From Acidobacteriota bacterium (GTDB lineage: Bacteria; Acidobacteriota; Blastocatellia; Pyrinomonadales; Pyrinomonadaceae), in NCBI GenBank assembly GCA_003222975.1, contig QHXN01000013.1, forward strand, positions 1-64,000: a DNA stretch of 64,000 nt, written 5' to 3'. Both the position numbers and the translations under genes were made by a program. Below the pieces are notes generated by a model. It was not told the origin of the DNA and ran no database searches. It saw only the letters and a program-made list of their open reading frames with translations. Below, in pieces: positions 1-8,538 of this stretch (position 1 is its first letter; each line of letters starts with the position of its first letter).

Positions 1-183
1 GAGGCACTCCGTCTGCATCGTCCAAGCCTCTGTGCCCCCTTGCGCCTCGCTGTAGCTTTCGGGGCACAGCGCGCCGAAGTTCCAACGCTGCTGATTCTTG
101 ACCGACGACGCGCGGTAGGGGTAGAGGATGTACCTCTCGTAGAGCACGGCACTCGCGATTTTTTCCACCCGGTCGAGATTCAT
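1..183 (-). CDS. Hydrogenase-associated hypothetical protein, 5' part only (runs off left edge)
   Basis: A minus-strand reading frame opens at an ATG (181-183) and stays open for 61 codons to the left edge, so the C-terminus is missing. The visible part contains VLYERYILYPYRASSVKNQ and then WNFGALCPESY. From memory this resembles an uncharacterised protein encoded after DUF6084 in group 1h [NiFe]-hydrogenase operons. Position agrees, since it follows the DUF6084 and DUF5947 remnants in the same direction. No disruption is visible in this portion, unlike its upstream neighbours. There is no strong ribosome binding site. Biochemical role unknown. Confidence 0.6.
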   Translation of the reverse strand, partial: MNLDRVEKIASAVLYERYILYPYRASSVKNQQRWNFGALCPESYSEAQGGTEAWTMQTECL

Positions 184-208
184 AAAGAGAGCTATGAGCC
201 ATTAGCTG

Positions 209-910
209 TCAGCTATGCGCGATGAACGATGAGTCAGTCACCTGTTCTTCCAGTTCAGCGTTCATCGTTGTTCCGCATTCCTCTTTAAGAAGGTTCTCCA
301 ACGCCTGTTCCCACGTCGGAATCCCGCGCCGCATCTTGTATTGCGACAAACGGTCAAACACGTCCGGCGCAGAGAGAGAGCCACGCGCTATTCGGATAAT
401 AGTGCTCCATCATCTCCTGTCACACGCTGACGGGCAGGCGATATTTAGCCTCTTTCGCCCAGGAAATCTGCGAAACCTGCAATGCTCCGTCCGCCGCCTC
501 GTAGAAGACGGTGCCGCTGAAGAGCATGGGCAACGGCACTTCGCCATCTTCGAGACCGGCGAAATATTTCGTGGCGGCGACGTTGAAGTCGAACGTGCAC
601 GGCACGGGAAGCTCGACGATAGCGCTTCCTTGAAAGGGCGTCACGACCACACTCGCGTGCGTCCACAGCGTCGTGCGCAAGGTCTGCCCCAACGTTCCGG
701 CTCGCCGTAGAGATCGAGCAGACGCTCCTGCTCTCGCTCGTTATAACGACGGCGCGTCGCCTCGATCTGAATCTGGCAGCGCAGGGCAACCGTGTGAATC
801 GGCTCGCTCGCATCTTCCGCGTTGGTGTTACGCAGTTTGAACGACAGCAGCGGAGCCGCCGCGTAGATGATGGCTTCAGCGCCTTCCACTTGAAAATTTA
901 AGTCAGGCAC
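209..910 (-). pseudogene. DUF6084 hydrogenase-accessory protein, disrupted by several lesions
   Basis: Translation starts at a GTG (908-910) and matches the DUF6084 pattern, but the frame must be changed to follow it. A one-base lesion near 683-687 moves GEPERWG out of frame with QTLRTTLWTHASVVV. A TGA near 420 stands where the family has a Trp after LPVSV. A further shift in the CTCTCTCT run near 375-385 separates HYYPNSAWLSL from VFDRLSQYKMRRG. The last frame ends at 209-211 after PTWEQALENLLKEE. Three independent lesions in one 230-codon gene argue for decay rather than a single read error. DUF6084 proteins are encoded beside high-affinity hydrogenases; their function is unknown. Confidence 0.7.
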
Positions 911-1483
911 TTGTGGTCACTCTCAACGGCGTAGCTCGCTCTTTCAGCCGCGCGTAGAATTGATTGATCTCGCGCCGCCCACGCGTTTGACGAGCAGAGC
1001 TTCCACGTCCGACTCCATCTCTTGCAAGACGGGATTGTCCTCGACGATCTCATTCCACGAATCGAGTGCGAGCAGGGATTCGGTCGCTCCCGCCGGACTC
1101 GGATAGAGCGCGACGACTCGATTGTCCGGCGTGCTCTGGAAGAAAAAAGCTGGTTGGATCGGGATCATCAAGCTGTCCCACTGCCCGTCCGTCAACTGGA
1201 AATCCGGCAGGGCGAGGGCGCGGCGCGGGACGCGTTTGTATTTCGTATTCGTCTGGCCGCTGAACAGGATCGCGCAAGCCTCACAGGCGCAGATAAGTTG
1301 GCGGCTCGCAGGCTCGACCAAGTGTGAGTGCTCGGCTGCCAGCTCGGCGCTACACATCTCGCAACGCTCTACGTTCGCCGCGCGCGGGCGCACGAAACGT
1401 CGTAGCGATCCGATTGTGGATTGCGGATTGCGGATTGGAAAAGCGGACTTCGAGACATCAAATCCGCAATCCGAAATCCGCAT
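903..1483 (-). pseudogene. DUF5947 hydrogenase-accessory protein, frameshifted near the C-terminus
   Basis: The protein carries a cysteine-rich N-terminal region (CEMC, then CACEAC, a likely metal-binding knuckle) followed by RRVPRRALALPDFQLTD, LMIPIQPAFFF and VVALYPSPAGATE, which are DUF5947 hallmarks. After VEALLVKRVGGAR the frame runs into a stop. A +1 shift near 970-978 restores REINQFYARLKERATPL, which ends at 903-905 and overlaps the DUF6084 start. The first about 20 codons of the open frame are translated from a palindromic repeat (1411-1493), so the native start is uncertain and may have been lost. It lies between the hydrogenase large-subunit fragment and DUF6084, the usual order. 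Confidence 0.7.
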
Positions 1484-1493
1484 TCCGCAATCG
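1411..1493. repeat. Word-based palindromic repeat (GATTGCGGATT type)
   Basis: The left arm reiterates the word GGATTGCGGATT and the right arm, about 50 bases on, carries its complement AATCCGCAATCCG several times, giving an imperfect palindrome of about 80 bases. The same words form the element at 43508-43589. It sits at the junction between the hydrogenase large-subunit remnant and DUF5947. Confidence 0.75.
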
Positions 1494-1495
1494 GG

Positions 1496-2001
1496 TTACT
1501 TCATCGCGCCGAACATCAGCGAGTGGCGCGTCTCAAGGACTTTGCCGTTGCCGAGGTACATGCGGACGCCGCAGGGCAGACACGGGTCGAAGCTGCGCAC
1601 GGTTCGCATGATGTCTATGCCCTTAAAGTTTTCGGGACCCTTCTCCTCGAAGATGGGCGTGTTCTGCACCGCATCTTCGTAGGGGCCGGGCGTGCCGAAA
1701 CTGTCGCGCGGGGTGGCGTTCCAGGGCGTCGGCGGGTACGGGTGATAGTTGGCGATCTTGCCGTCGCGGATGACGACGTGGTGCGAGAGCACGCCGCGCA
1801 CGGCTTCATGGAAGCCGCAGCCGATGGCGTTCTCCGTGACTTTGAACTCCGACCATGTCTTCGTCCGACCGGCGTGCAATTCCGCGAGCGCCTTCTCGGC
1901 GAAGTGTAGCGCGGCAGCCGCCGCGTAAGCCTGGAAGTAGGTGCGCGCGCGGTCGCGCTCAATGGCGTTCGACCACCTCGGAATCTTCCACTCGAAAAGG
2001 C
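1496..2001 (-). pseudogene. hhyL: [NiFe]-hydrogenase large subunit, C-terminal fragment (group 1h type)
   Basis: The minus strand encodes the last about 165 residues of an uptake hydrogenase large subunit. It begins at FEWKIPRWSNAIERDRARTY near 2001 and ends with the C-terminal Ni-Fe ligand motif DPCLPCGVRMYLGNGK and FGAMK. Family members are around 500-600 residues, so roughly two thirds of the gene, including the N-terminal cysteine pair for the Ni-Fe centre, is absent. Upstream of about 2001 the translation no longer resembles the family, and no small-subunit gene is in the window. A hydrogenase cannot be made from this locus. Group assignment (1h/5, atmospheric H2 oxidising) is inferred from the sequence style and the DUF5947/DUF6084 neighbours. 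Confidence 0.8.
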
Positions 2002-2280
2002 GGGGATTACAAACAGGTCGAGACTTTTTTTAACTGGGGGAATTACGAATCGTTTTTACGCCTCGCTTCGCATCCCGTCAAGGTAAAAGTAGGCGACCGT
2101 ACCTTTAACCGCACGCGGGTGCTATACGGGCGCATAATTATGAAGGTGGACAAGCGAATCGAGCGCCACGTTCTTTCAGAGCCACCCTGCCTGCGCGACC
2201 TTACGGATTGTTTGTTGATTACCCCTGCGCGTTTATGCTGACTGACGACTTCGCTCTATCTGTTATCTAAACTTCATATT
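2002..2280. other. Unexplained lower-GC stretch next to the hydrogenase deletion
   Basis: These 280 bases are visibly richer in A and T than the flanks (runs such as ACTTTTTTTAACTGG). They break the hydrogenase large-subunit frame. I see no convincing gene, insertion sequence end or target duplication. The junction near 2001 marks the deletion or insertion that removed the 5' part of hhyL. Confidence 0.4.
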
Positions 2281-2883
2281 TCAGTGCTTTAAGATTCGGT
2301 AGTCCTCCGGCGTGTCAACGTCGAACGCGGCTTCGGGCGCGGCGACGGTCAGCGCCTCGGGCGCGTGTCGCTGGATGACGCGCTTCGCGCCTTGTGCCCC
2401 GCGCAGCTCCATTAACTCGGAGAACAGCGAGCGGCTAAAGAGTGCGGGCACGCCCGACGTTCTCTCCCCGCCCGCTTCGTACTCGGAGGCGACCAGTAGC
2501 GGACGCTTTGTCTCGTAAGTTTCGAGCAGGCGGTTAATGACCCCGCTCGTCACGAACGGCTGATCGCAGAGCATCAAGACGGCGGCAGCCGCCGACCCCG
2601 CCGTCACGGCTTCGAGCGCGCGCAGCCCGCAGCGGATTGAAGAACTCATCCCTTCCGCCCACTCTTGATTAACGACGACTTGCGCGCCGGAGACTTCGCC
2701 GCGCAACGCCCCGGCGTGCGCGCCGAGCACGACGACGACGGGGCGACAACGCGAGTCGAGCGCGGCGCGGGCGGCGCGACACAAGAGCGTCTCGCCATCG
2801 TAGCGCAGCAGTTGTTTCGGCTCGCCCATGCGCTCGCTCGCGCCTGCGGCAAGCAAGATGACGCCAACTGTGCGCTCGCTCAC
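2281..2883 (-). CDS. mocA: MocA-type molybdenum cofactor cytidylyltransferase
   Basis: At 200 residues it is the usual length for a MobA/MocA-like nucleotidyltransferase. The N-terminal signature LLAAGASERMGEPKQLL (about residues 11-27) is the CTP-binding loop, followed by a GETLL segment and a central MLCDQPFV motif that supplies the metal-binding aspartate. Such enzymes convert Mo-molybdopterin to the cytosine dinucleotide form used by PaoABC-type aldehyde oxidoreductases. Its ATG overlaps the stop of the upstream paoC-paoD fusion by four bases, so the two are translationally coupled. It is the last gene of the pao operon. Confidence 0.88.
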   Translation of the reverse strand: MSERTVGVILLAAGASERMGEPKQLLRYDGETLLCRAARAALDSRCRPVVVVLGAHAGALRGEVSGAQVVVNQEWAEGMSSSIRCGLRALEAVTAGSAAAAVLMLCDQPFVTSGVINRLLETYETKRPLLVASEYEAGGERTSGVPALFSRSLFSELMELRGAQGAKRVIQRHAPEALTVAAPEAAFDVDTPEDYRILKH

Positions 2884-5800
2884 GACGACGAGCCGCAGGC
2901 GACGCTCGTCGCACGCTCGCGCGCGGCGGCGTGCGCGCCAATCTCAAACTCCGGCGGCGCGGTCGTCGCTGCGCGCTCGTCGTGTATCGGCGCGTTGCGG
3001 TCGCGCAGAAAACCCGCGCCGCGCCCGTCACACGCCGCTTTGATCTCGGCGACGACCGAGAGCGCGATCTCCTCCGGCGTCTCCGCGCCGATGTCTATGC
3101 CGACGGGGCTGTGCAGCCGCGCAAGCTCCGCATCCGTGAACCAACTGCCTTCCGCCCGCGCCTGTGCGAGCAACTTCTCCGTGCGCTGCTTCGGTCCGAG
3201 GATGCCGACGTAGCACGCGGGCGACGGAAGCAATGCGCGCAACAACTCAACGTCGTCGAGGTAGCTGTGCGTCATCACGACCGCCACCGTGTCGCGCGTG
3301 ACCGTGAAGCGCGCCGTCACGTCTTCGGCGCGACAGAGCACGACCGAGTCGGCAGACGCGAAGCGCTCACGGGTCGCGCGCCGCGCGCGCGTGTCAACGA
3401 CGGTGACGTGCCAGCCGAGCGTCTGCGCCAGCCTGATCAAGGGCGCGGCGTCGTGCTCCGCGCCAAAGACGACGAGCGGACGCGGGCGGCAGATCACGTC
3501 GAAGAAGATTTCCGTCCGCCCCGCGCCCGCTTCATAAACGCGCGTCATGGCTCGCCCACTTGTGAGCGCCACGCGCGCGTCCTCGCGTATGCGCGCGCCG
3601 CTCTCGTCAAAAGGAGAAAGAGCGTCAACGAATAATCCGCCGGGCGCGCTCGATGCATGCTCATCGTCACGTTCGTCGAACGGCAAGCGCGCGCCGATCT
3701 TGGTCGAGCGATCTGCGCCGCTCTCCTGATCAGCCGCGCCACGCTCTTGATTAATCGCCCGCCCCGCGTCTATCACCGTCGCGATGACGCCACTCTTGCG
3801 CACACGCAAACAATCGGCGACGAATTGCAGAGCGCGCGCGCCGCCGCTCCCTTCGTGCAGGCTTTCGAGCAGCACCCTGACGACGCCGTTGCAGCCTAAG
3901 CCCAAGCCCCACACGATGTCCTCGTCGCCGCGCGTGTCGTACTCGACGACGCACGCCGTGTCCGACGTGATGACCTGCCGTGCGTGTTCCACCGCGTCGC
4001 GCTCCAGACAGCCGCCGCTGATCGCGCCGACCGTCTGCCCGTCCTCCGTGACGAGCATCCGCGCGCCGGGACGACGGTAGGCGGAGCCGACGACGCTGAC
4101 GACCGTCGCCAGCGCGGCACGCCCGCCGCGCGCGCGCACTTCCGCGTAAGCGTTAACGACAGCTTGCAGCTCGTTCATGAGAGGCTCGTCGAAGTTTTCG
4201 AGCAGCACGATGTCAATCATGGGTACGTCGGCGTGGACGGGCACGTGATATTCCGCGAGGTCGCGGTTGACGATGATGCCGAGGTTCGCGTCGAGCACTG
4301 TCTCCTCCATGAGCGCCATCCCCAGCCCCATTATGATGCCGCCGCGCATCTGCGACTCGGCGGTCTTCATGTTCAGCGCGCGCCCGATGTCGAAGACGCC
4401 CGCGAAGCGCGTGATGCGCACCTCGCCGAAGTCGCGGTCAACCCGCACCTCCGCGAAGTGCGCGCCGAAGGCGTGTGAGGAAAACTTCTTCTCGCGGTCG
4501 TTAAACTGCGTGTCGTAGCTGCCTTCGACCTCCTTCATCCCGGCGCGCGTGAGAATGTCTGTAAAAGTTTCGCTCTTCGTCGTGTCGCTCTTGAGCGCGA
4601 GCCTCCCGTCGCGCGCGACGATCTGATCGGCGCTCGCGCCGTAGAGCGGCGAGCGTTGGTCTGCGTGCGCCGCGTCAACCAGTTTCGCCAGCGCCGCACG
4701 CGCCGCGCCTTGAACGGAGGTGCCCACAGACATCGCGGTCGAAGAGCCGCCGGAGACCATCGCCTTCGGGAGATTCGTGTCGCCGATGATTACCTCGACG
4801 CGCTCGATGGGCAGCCCCAATGTCTCACATGCGATCTGCGTCAAGATCGTGTACGTGCCCGTGCCGAGATCGTGCGTGCTGCTTTCGGCGACGGCGCTGC
4901 CGTCCTGCCGGATGGTCACGCGCGCGCTCGACGGGAAGTGGTTGACGGGATAGACGGCGGTCGCCATGCCCATCCCGACGAGGTAATGCCCTTCGCGCAT
5001 CGAAGCCGGTTGCGGTTTGCGCCGCGACCAGCCGAACGTTTCGGCGCCCACACGGTAACTTTCTTTGAGCAGCTTCGTTGACCAGGGCAGTTTCTCGTCC
5101 GGGTCTGTGTCGGCGTGATTGATGAGGCGCAGTTGAATGGGATCGAGATTGAGTTTGTACGCGAGTTCGTCCAGAGCCGATTCGAGGGCGAACATGCCGG
5201 AAGTCTCGCCGGGCGCGCGCATGAAGGTGGGCGTGCCGACGTTGAGCGCGACGAGGCGCTGCGACGCTTTGAAGTTGTCGCAGGCGTAGAGCATGTGCGT
5301 CGGCTTGCTGAAAGGCTCGACGTACTCGTCATAGACGGAGGTGTGCGAGATGCCTTCGTGAATGATGGCGGTCAGATGCCCGTCGCGCTTCGCGCCGAGA
5401 GTGACGTGCTGCTCCGTTTCGGCGCGATGGCCCATGTTCGCGAACATCTGCTGGCGCATGGTGACGAGCTTGACGGGCCGGCGCACCTGCCGCGCGGCTG
5501 CCGCCGCCAACGGGACGTGCGCCCAGACCGTGCCCTTGCAGCCGAACGCGCCGCCCGTGAACTTGCAGACGACGTGCACGTTCTCTTCCGGGATGCCGAA
5601 GCTCATGGCGACCGAGTGGCGCACGCCGTAGGTGTACTGCGTCGCGTCATAGACCGTGATCTTGTCGCCGTCCCATGCGGCAATCGTCGCGTGCGGCTCC
5701 ATCGGGTTGTGGTGCTCTGTGGGCGTGCGGTACGTCTCGTCCACGCGCGCGTCCGCCGCGCGGAGTCCGGCGTCAACGTCGCCGCGCAAAGAGTCGGCAG

Positions 5801-6296
5801 GCTTGCCCGCGACCTTCTGCTTCGGGACGTATGCCTTGCCGCGCTCCTTGTCCAAGTCGGCGGCGGGCGGCTGCTCGTCGTAGGTGACGCGGATGAGTTC
5901 GGCGGCGTGCTTCGCCTGCTCTAAAGTTTCGGCGACGACCATCGCGATGTACTGCCCGGCGTAATAAACCACGGGGCTTTGCAGCGGGACGCGCCGACCG
6001 GCGGCGTCGCCTTCCGCCGGATTCGTGAAGACGGGCTTGAGCCGCGGCGCGTTCTCGTGCGTCATGACGTGGAGCACGCCGGGTGCTTTCTCCGCCGCGC
6101 TCGTGTCAAAGCTCTTGATGCGTCCGTTGGCGATGGTGCTGCTCAAGAGCACGGCATGAGCCATGTTCTCAAGGGGCCACTCGGCGGCGAAGCGCGCGCC
6201 GCCCGTCACCTTCAAACGCCCGTCAACGCGGTCGAGTGGACGACCCACAACGCTTTTCGTCTGATTCGTCGTCTTACTCTGTTGACTCACGCTCAC
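2880..6296 (-). CDS. paoC-paoD: Molybdopterin aldehyde oxidoreductase large subunit fused in frame to XdhC/PaoD chaperone
   Basis: Residues 1-706 match the YagR/PaoC molybdenum-binding subunit (VVGRPLDRVDGRLKVTGGARF at the start, then GGAFGCKG and GGSSTAMSVGTSVQGAA). The conserved C-terminal segment with the active-site glutamate (NPLGARGxGEIG in the family) is missing. Directly after ENFDEPL the frame continues as MNELQAVVNAYAEVRARGG (Met at 4176-4178), the start of an XdhC-family chaperone of about 432 residues, with its SGGCLERD motif and Rossmann-like C-terminal half (VVFGAEHDAAPL). In E. coli paoC and paoD are separate genes. Here about 50 residues of PaoC and the stop codon appear deleted. 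The oxidoreductase is predicted to be catalytically dead unless translation or assembly differs. The four-base overlap with paoB indicates one operon. Confidence 0.85.
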   Translation of the reverse strand: MSVSQQSKTTNQTKSVVGRPLDRVDGRLKVTGGARFAAEWPLENMAHAVLLSSTIANGRIKSFDTSAAEKAPGVLHVMTHENAPRLKPVFTNPAEGDAAGRRVPLQSPVVYYAGQYIAMVVAETLEQAKHAAELIRVTYDEQPPAADLDKERGKAYVPKQKVAGKPADSLRGDVDAGLRAADARVDETYRTPTEHHNPMEPHATIAAWDGDKITVYDATQYTYGVRHSVAMSFGIPEENVHVVCKFTGGAFGCKGTVWAHVPLAAAAARQVRRPVKLVTMRQQMFANMGHRAETEQHVTLGAKRDGHLTAIIHEGISHTSVYDEYVEPFSKPTHMLYACDNFKASQRLVALNVGTPTFMRAPGETSGMFALESALDELAYKLNLDPIQLRLINHADTDPDEKLPWSTKLLKESYRVGAETFGWSRRKPQPASMREGHYLVGMGMATAVYPVNHFPSSARVTIRQDGSAVAESSTHDLGTGTYTILTQIACETLGLPIERVEVIIGDTNLPKAMVSGGSSTAMSVGTSVQGAARAALAKLVDAAHADQRSPLYGASADQIVARDGRLALKSDTTKSETFTDILTRAGMKEVEGSYDTQFNDREKKFSSHAFGAHFAEVRVDRDFGEVRITRFAGVFDIGRALNMKTAESQMRGGIIMGLGMALMEETVLDANLGIIVNRDLAEYHVPVHADVPMIDIVLLENFDEPLMNELQAVVNAYAEVRARGGRAALATVVSVVGSAYRRPGARMLVTEDGQTVGAISGGCLERDAVEHARQVITSDTACVVEYDTRGDEDIVWGLGLGCNGVVRVLLESLHEGSGGARALQFVADCLRVRKSGVIATVIDAGRAINQERGAADQESGADRSTKIGARLPFDERDDEHASSAPGGLFVDALSPFDESGARIREDARVALTSGRAMTRVYEAGAGRTEIFFDVICRPRPLVVFGAEHDAAPLIRLAQTLGWHVTVVDTRARRATRERFASADSVVLCRAEDVTARFTVTRDTVAVVMTHSYLDDVELLRALLPSPACYVGILGPKQRTEKLLAQARAEGSWFTDAELARLHSPVGIDIGAETPEEIALSVVAEIKAACDGRGAGFLRDRNAPIHDERAATTAPPEFEIGAHAAARERATSVACGSSS

Positions 6297-7291
6297 GCTG
6301 CACCTCCTGTCATCACGCCCGCCACGTCGCTCAAGAGCCGCACCACGGCGCGGCGCGCCAACTCGATCTTGAAGGCGTTGTGCTTCTGCGGCACGGCATC
6401 TTTAACGACCGCCTCCGCCGCCGCTTTGAAAGTCTGCGCGTTGGCTTGCGCGCCGGTCAGAATCTTTTCCGCTTCGAGCGCGCGCCAGGGCTTGTGCGCG
6501 ACGCCGCCGAGCGCGAGCCGCGCCGCGCCTATGCGACCCTGCTGCACGTCGAGCGCCGCTGCCACCGAGACGAGCGCGAAGGCATACTGCGCGCGGTCTC
6601 TGATCTTCAAGTAGCGCGAGCGACGCGCGAACGCGGACGAGGGCAGATCAACCGAGACGATCAACTCGTCGGCGCGCAGGTTGGTGTCAACGTGCGGCGT
6701 GTCGCCGGGCAGACGATGAAAGTCTATGATCGGAATCTGGCGCGCACCTGCCGCGCCTTCGACGTTGACGACCGCATCAAGCGCCGCGAGCGCGACCGCC
6801 ATGTCCGAAGGATGCACAGCGATGCACTTATCGCTCGCGCCTAAGATCGCGTGGATGCGGTTGAAGCCGGGGATGGCGGGGCAACCCGAACCGGGCACGC
6901 GCTTGTTGCAGGGGAAGGCCGTGTCCATGAAGTAGTAGCAGCGCGTGCGTTGAAGTAGGTTGCCGCCGACGGTCGCCATGTTCCGCAGTTGCGGCGACGC
7001 GCCCGCGAGCAGGGCTTCCGACAAGACGGGGAAGTTTTCGCGCACGAGCGCGTTCGTCGCCACCTCGCTGTTGCTGGCGAGCGCGCCGATGCGCAGGCCC
7101 GTCGGAGTCTTCTCGATCCTTTTCAGCGCGAGGCGGTTGATGTCCACCAACTCGGCGGGCTGCTGCACGTTCATCTTCATCAGGTCAATGAGGTTCGTGC
7201 CGCCCGCCAGAAACTTCGCGTTTGCGTTGCCCGCGACTTCCCGGATTGCGCCGGACTGGTCGGTCGCGCGTTTATATGTAAATGGATTCAT
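6293..7291 (-). CDS. paoB: FAD-binding subunit of periplasmic aldehyde oxidoreductase
   Basis: A 332-residue CO-dehydrogenase-type FAD subunit. The FAD pyrophosphate loop KFLAGGTNLIDLM lies at about residues 27-39 and the second loop ATVGGNLLQRTRCYYF at about 107-122. The CYYFMD...PCNKRVPGSGC segment is the cysteine cluster that in E. coli PaoB holds an extra [4Fe-4S] centre, which marks it as the YagS/PaoB subgroup rather than an ordinary xanthine dehydrogenase FAD subunit. It passes electrons between the FeS and molybdenum subunits. It overlaps paoC by four bases and lies about 80 bases after paoA. Confidence 0.9.
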   Translation of the reverse strand: MNPFTYKRATDQSGAIREVAGNANAKFLAGGTNLIDLMKMNVQQPAELVDINRLALKRIEKTPTGLRIGALASNSEVATNALVRENFPVLSEALLAGASPQLRNMATVGGNLLQRTRCYYFMDTAFPCNKRVPGSGCPAIPGFNRIHAILGASDKCIAVHPSDMAVALAALDAVVNVEGAAGARQIPIIDFHRLPGDTPHVDTNLRADELIVSVDLPSSAFARRSRYLKIRDRAQYAFALVSVAAALDVQQGRIGAARLALGGVAHKPWRALEAEKILTGAQANAQTFKAAAEAVVKDAVPQKHNAFKIELARRAVVRLLSDVAGVMTGGAA

Positions 7292-7372
7292 CTCTCTTCA
7301 ACTCCTTGTTCGCCGCAGATCGAAGTCGGCAACAAGCGCGTCGGCGTCACAGCCCGCGCCCCGCCCGCTCGC

Positions 7373-8098
7373 TTAAGCCTTTGCCCCGCGCGCCTCTTCG
7401 ACGGCGGCGACGATGCCGTTGTATGCGCCGCAGCGACAGATGTTGCCGCTCATGCACTCGCGCACGGTCATGCCTGGCGGGCAGCCTTCATGTAGTAGTC
7501 CGACCGCCGACATGATCTGCCCCGGCGTGCAGTAGCCGCACTGGAAGCCGTCGTGCTTGATGAATGCCGCCTGCACGGGATGCAGCTCTTCGCCACGAGC
7601 CAAGCCCTCGACGGTCGTGATCTCCGCGCCCTCGTAAGCGGCGGCGAGCGCGAGGCACGAGTTGATGCGATGCCCGTCGGCGAGCACCGTGCACGCGCCG
7701 CACTGTCCGCGGTCGCAGCCCTTCTTCGACCCCGTCAACCCGATGCGCTCGCGCAAGGCGTCTAACAGCGTCACCTGCGGCTCGATCTGCAATGCGTAGT
7801 CACGTCCGTTGACGCGCAGCGTGACAGGGATCGCGCCCGCCGTCGCCGTCTGCGTCGAAACTAGATTCGCCGACGCGCGCGTTTGCGCTGCGACGTTCGT
7901 CTGGTAATGCAGCAACAGGTTCGCCGCCGCCAGCCCGCCGCCCGCAATCAACGCCTGTTTCAGAAATCTGCGGCGTGCTTCGCCGTCCTCCGATAAGAGC
8001 AAGTCCATTTCGCTCTCACCGCCCGCCGCGTTCGCCTGCTCGCGCGCGAGCGCGTCCCTTTCAGCAGAACTCTCGTCGCCTTTTTTCTCCCGCGCCAT
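7373..8098 (-). CDS. paoA: [2Fe-2S] subunit of periplasmic aldehyde oxidoreductase, Tat-exported
   Basis: A 241-residue protein with an unusually long charged N-terminus. A twin-arginine-type signal follows at about residues 42-70 (ARRRFLKQALIAGGG and a hydrophobic stretch). The plant-type ferredoxin domain has CDRGQCGACTV, and the helical domain has CGYCTPGQ and CRCG, which bind two [2Fe-2S] clusters. As in E. coli PaoA, the Tat signal would carry the folded heterotrimer to the periplasm. First gene of the paoA-paoB-paoCD-mocA operon; the promoter must lie in the 440-base divergent region upstream. Confidence 0.9.
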   Translation of the reverse strand: MAREKKGDESSAERDALAREQANAAGGESEMDLLLSEDGEARRRFLKQALIAGGGLAAANLLLHYQTNVAAQTRASANLVSTQTATAGAIPVTLRVNGRDYALQIEPQVTLLDALRERIGLTGSKKGCDRGQCGACTVLADGHRINSCLALAAAYEGAEITTVEGLARGEELHPVQAAFIKHDGFQCGYCTPGQIMSAVGLLHEGCPPGMTVRECMSGNICRCGAYNGIVAAVEEARGAKA

Positions 8099-8538
8099 GA
8101 TGTGCTCCCCGTGTCGTGGTCTGGTTGAACGAACAACGCCTCTTCGACGGACGCTTGTTCGTCAACGAAAATTACTCACGCGTGCTCAAAGCAACTTGTC
8201 CGGCGTGATCGGCAACTCGCGCACGCGCCTGCACTCCGCAGACACAAGCGGGGGCGGCGCAACGAACGCGATAACTGTTAGGGGATTTGTGCGGATTGTA
8301 CACGGCGTCTGGCGGGTTGTCTATTCGCTCATGTCCAATCAAGATTGAGCAGCGCAACCTGTGAGACCGTACATTTGAGTCCGACTAAATGCGGGGACTT
8401 TTGTGGGGACTCTTTTCTTCAAGTGGCGTGCAGCGTTTCGTGTCGCTCCGGCGCAAGGAGTTGAACGCGCGCTTTCCCCGCCTGCTGGGTGCCATTTTGC
8501 AGGCGGCGAAGATATGATAGCCCCTGTCATACAAGGGT
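8099..8538. other. Divergent intergenic region, paoA / antiporter
   Basis: About 440 bases separate the divergent paoA and antiporter genes, so both promoters should lie here. I see no gene that beats the background of chance open frames, no sigma54-like site and no clear hairpin. The stretch GCGGGGACTTTTGTGGGGACTC near 8391-8412 contains two GGGGACT copies. Confidence 0.5.

Noticed and set aside
1-2001. Sequencing or assembly error as sole cause of the hydrogenase frameshifts
   Set aside because: Not excluded, but at least four lesions plus a truncation lie within 2 kb while the next 6 kb are open in long frames, so decay is the simpler reading.
2018-2241. Small plus-strand gene in the low-GC insert
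   Set aside because: The frame begins inside the antisense of hhyL, has no binding site and resembles no family.
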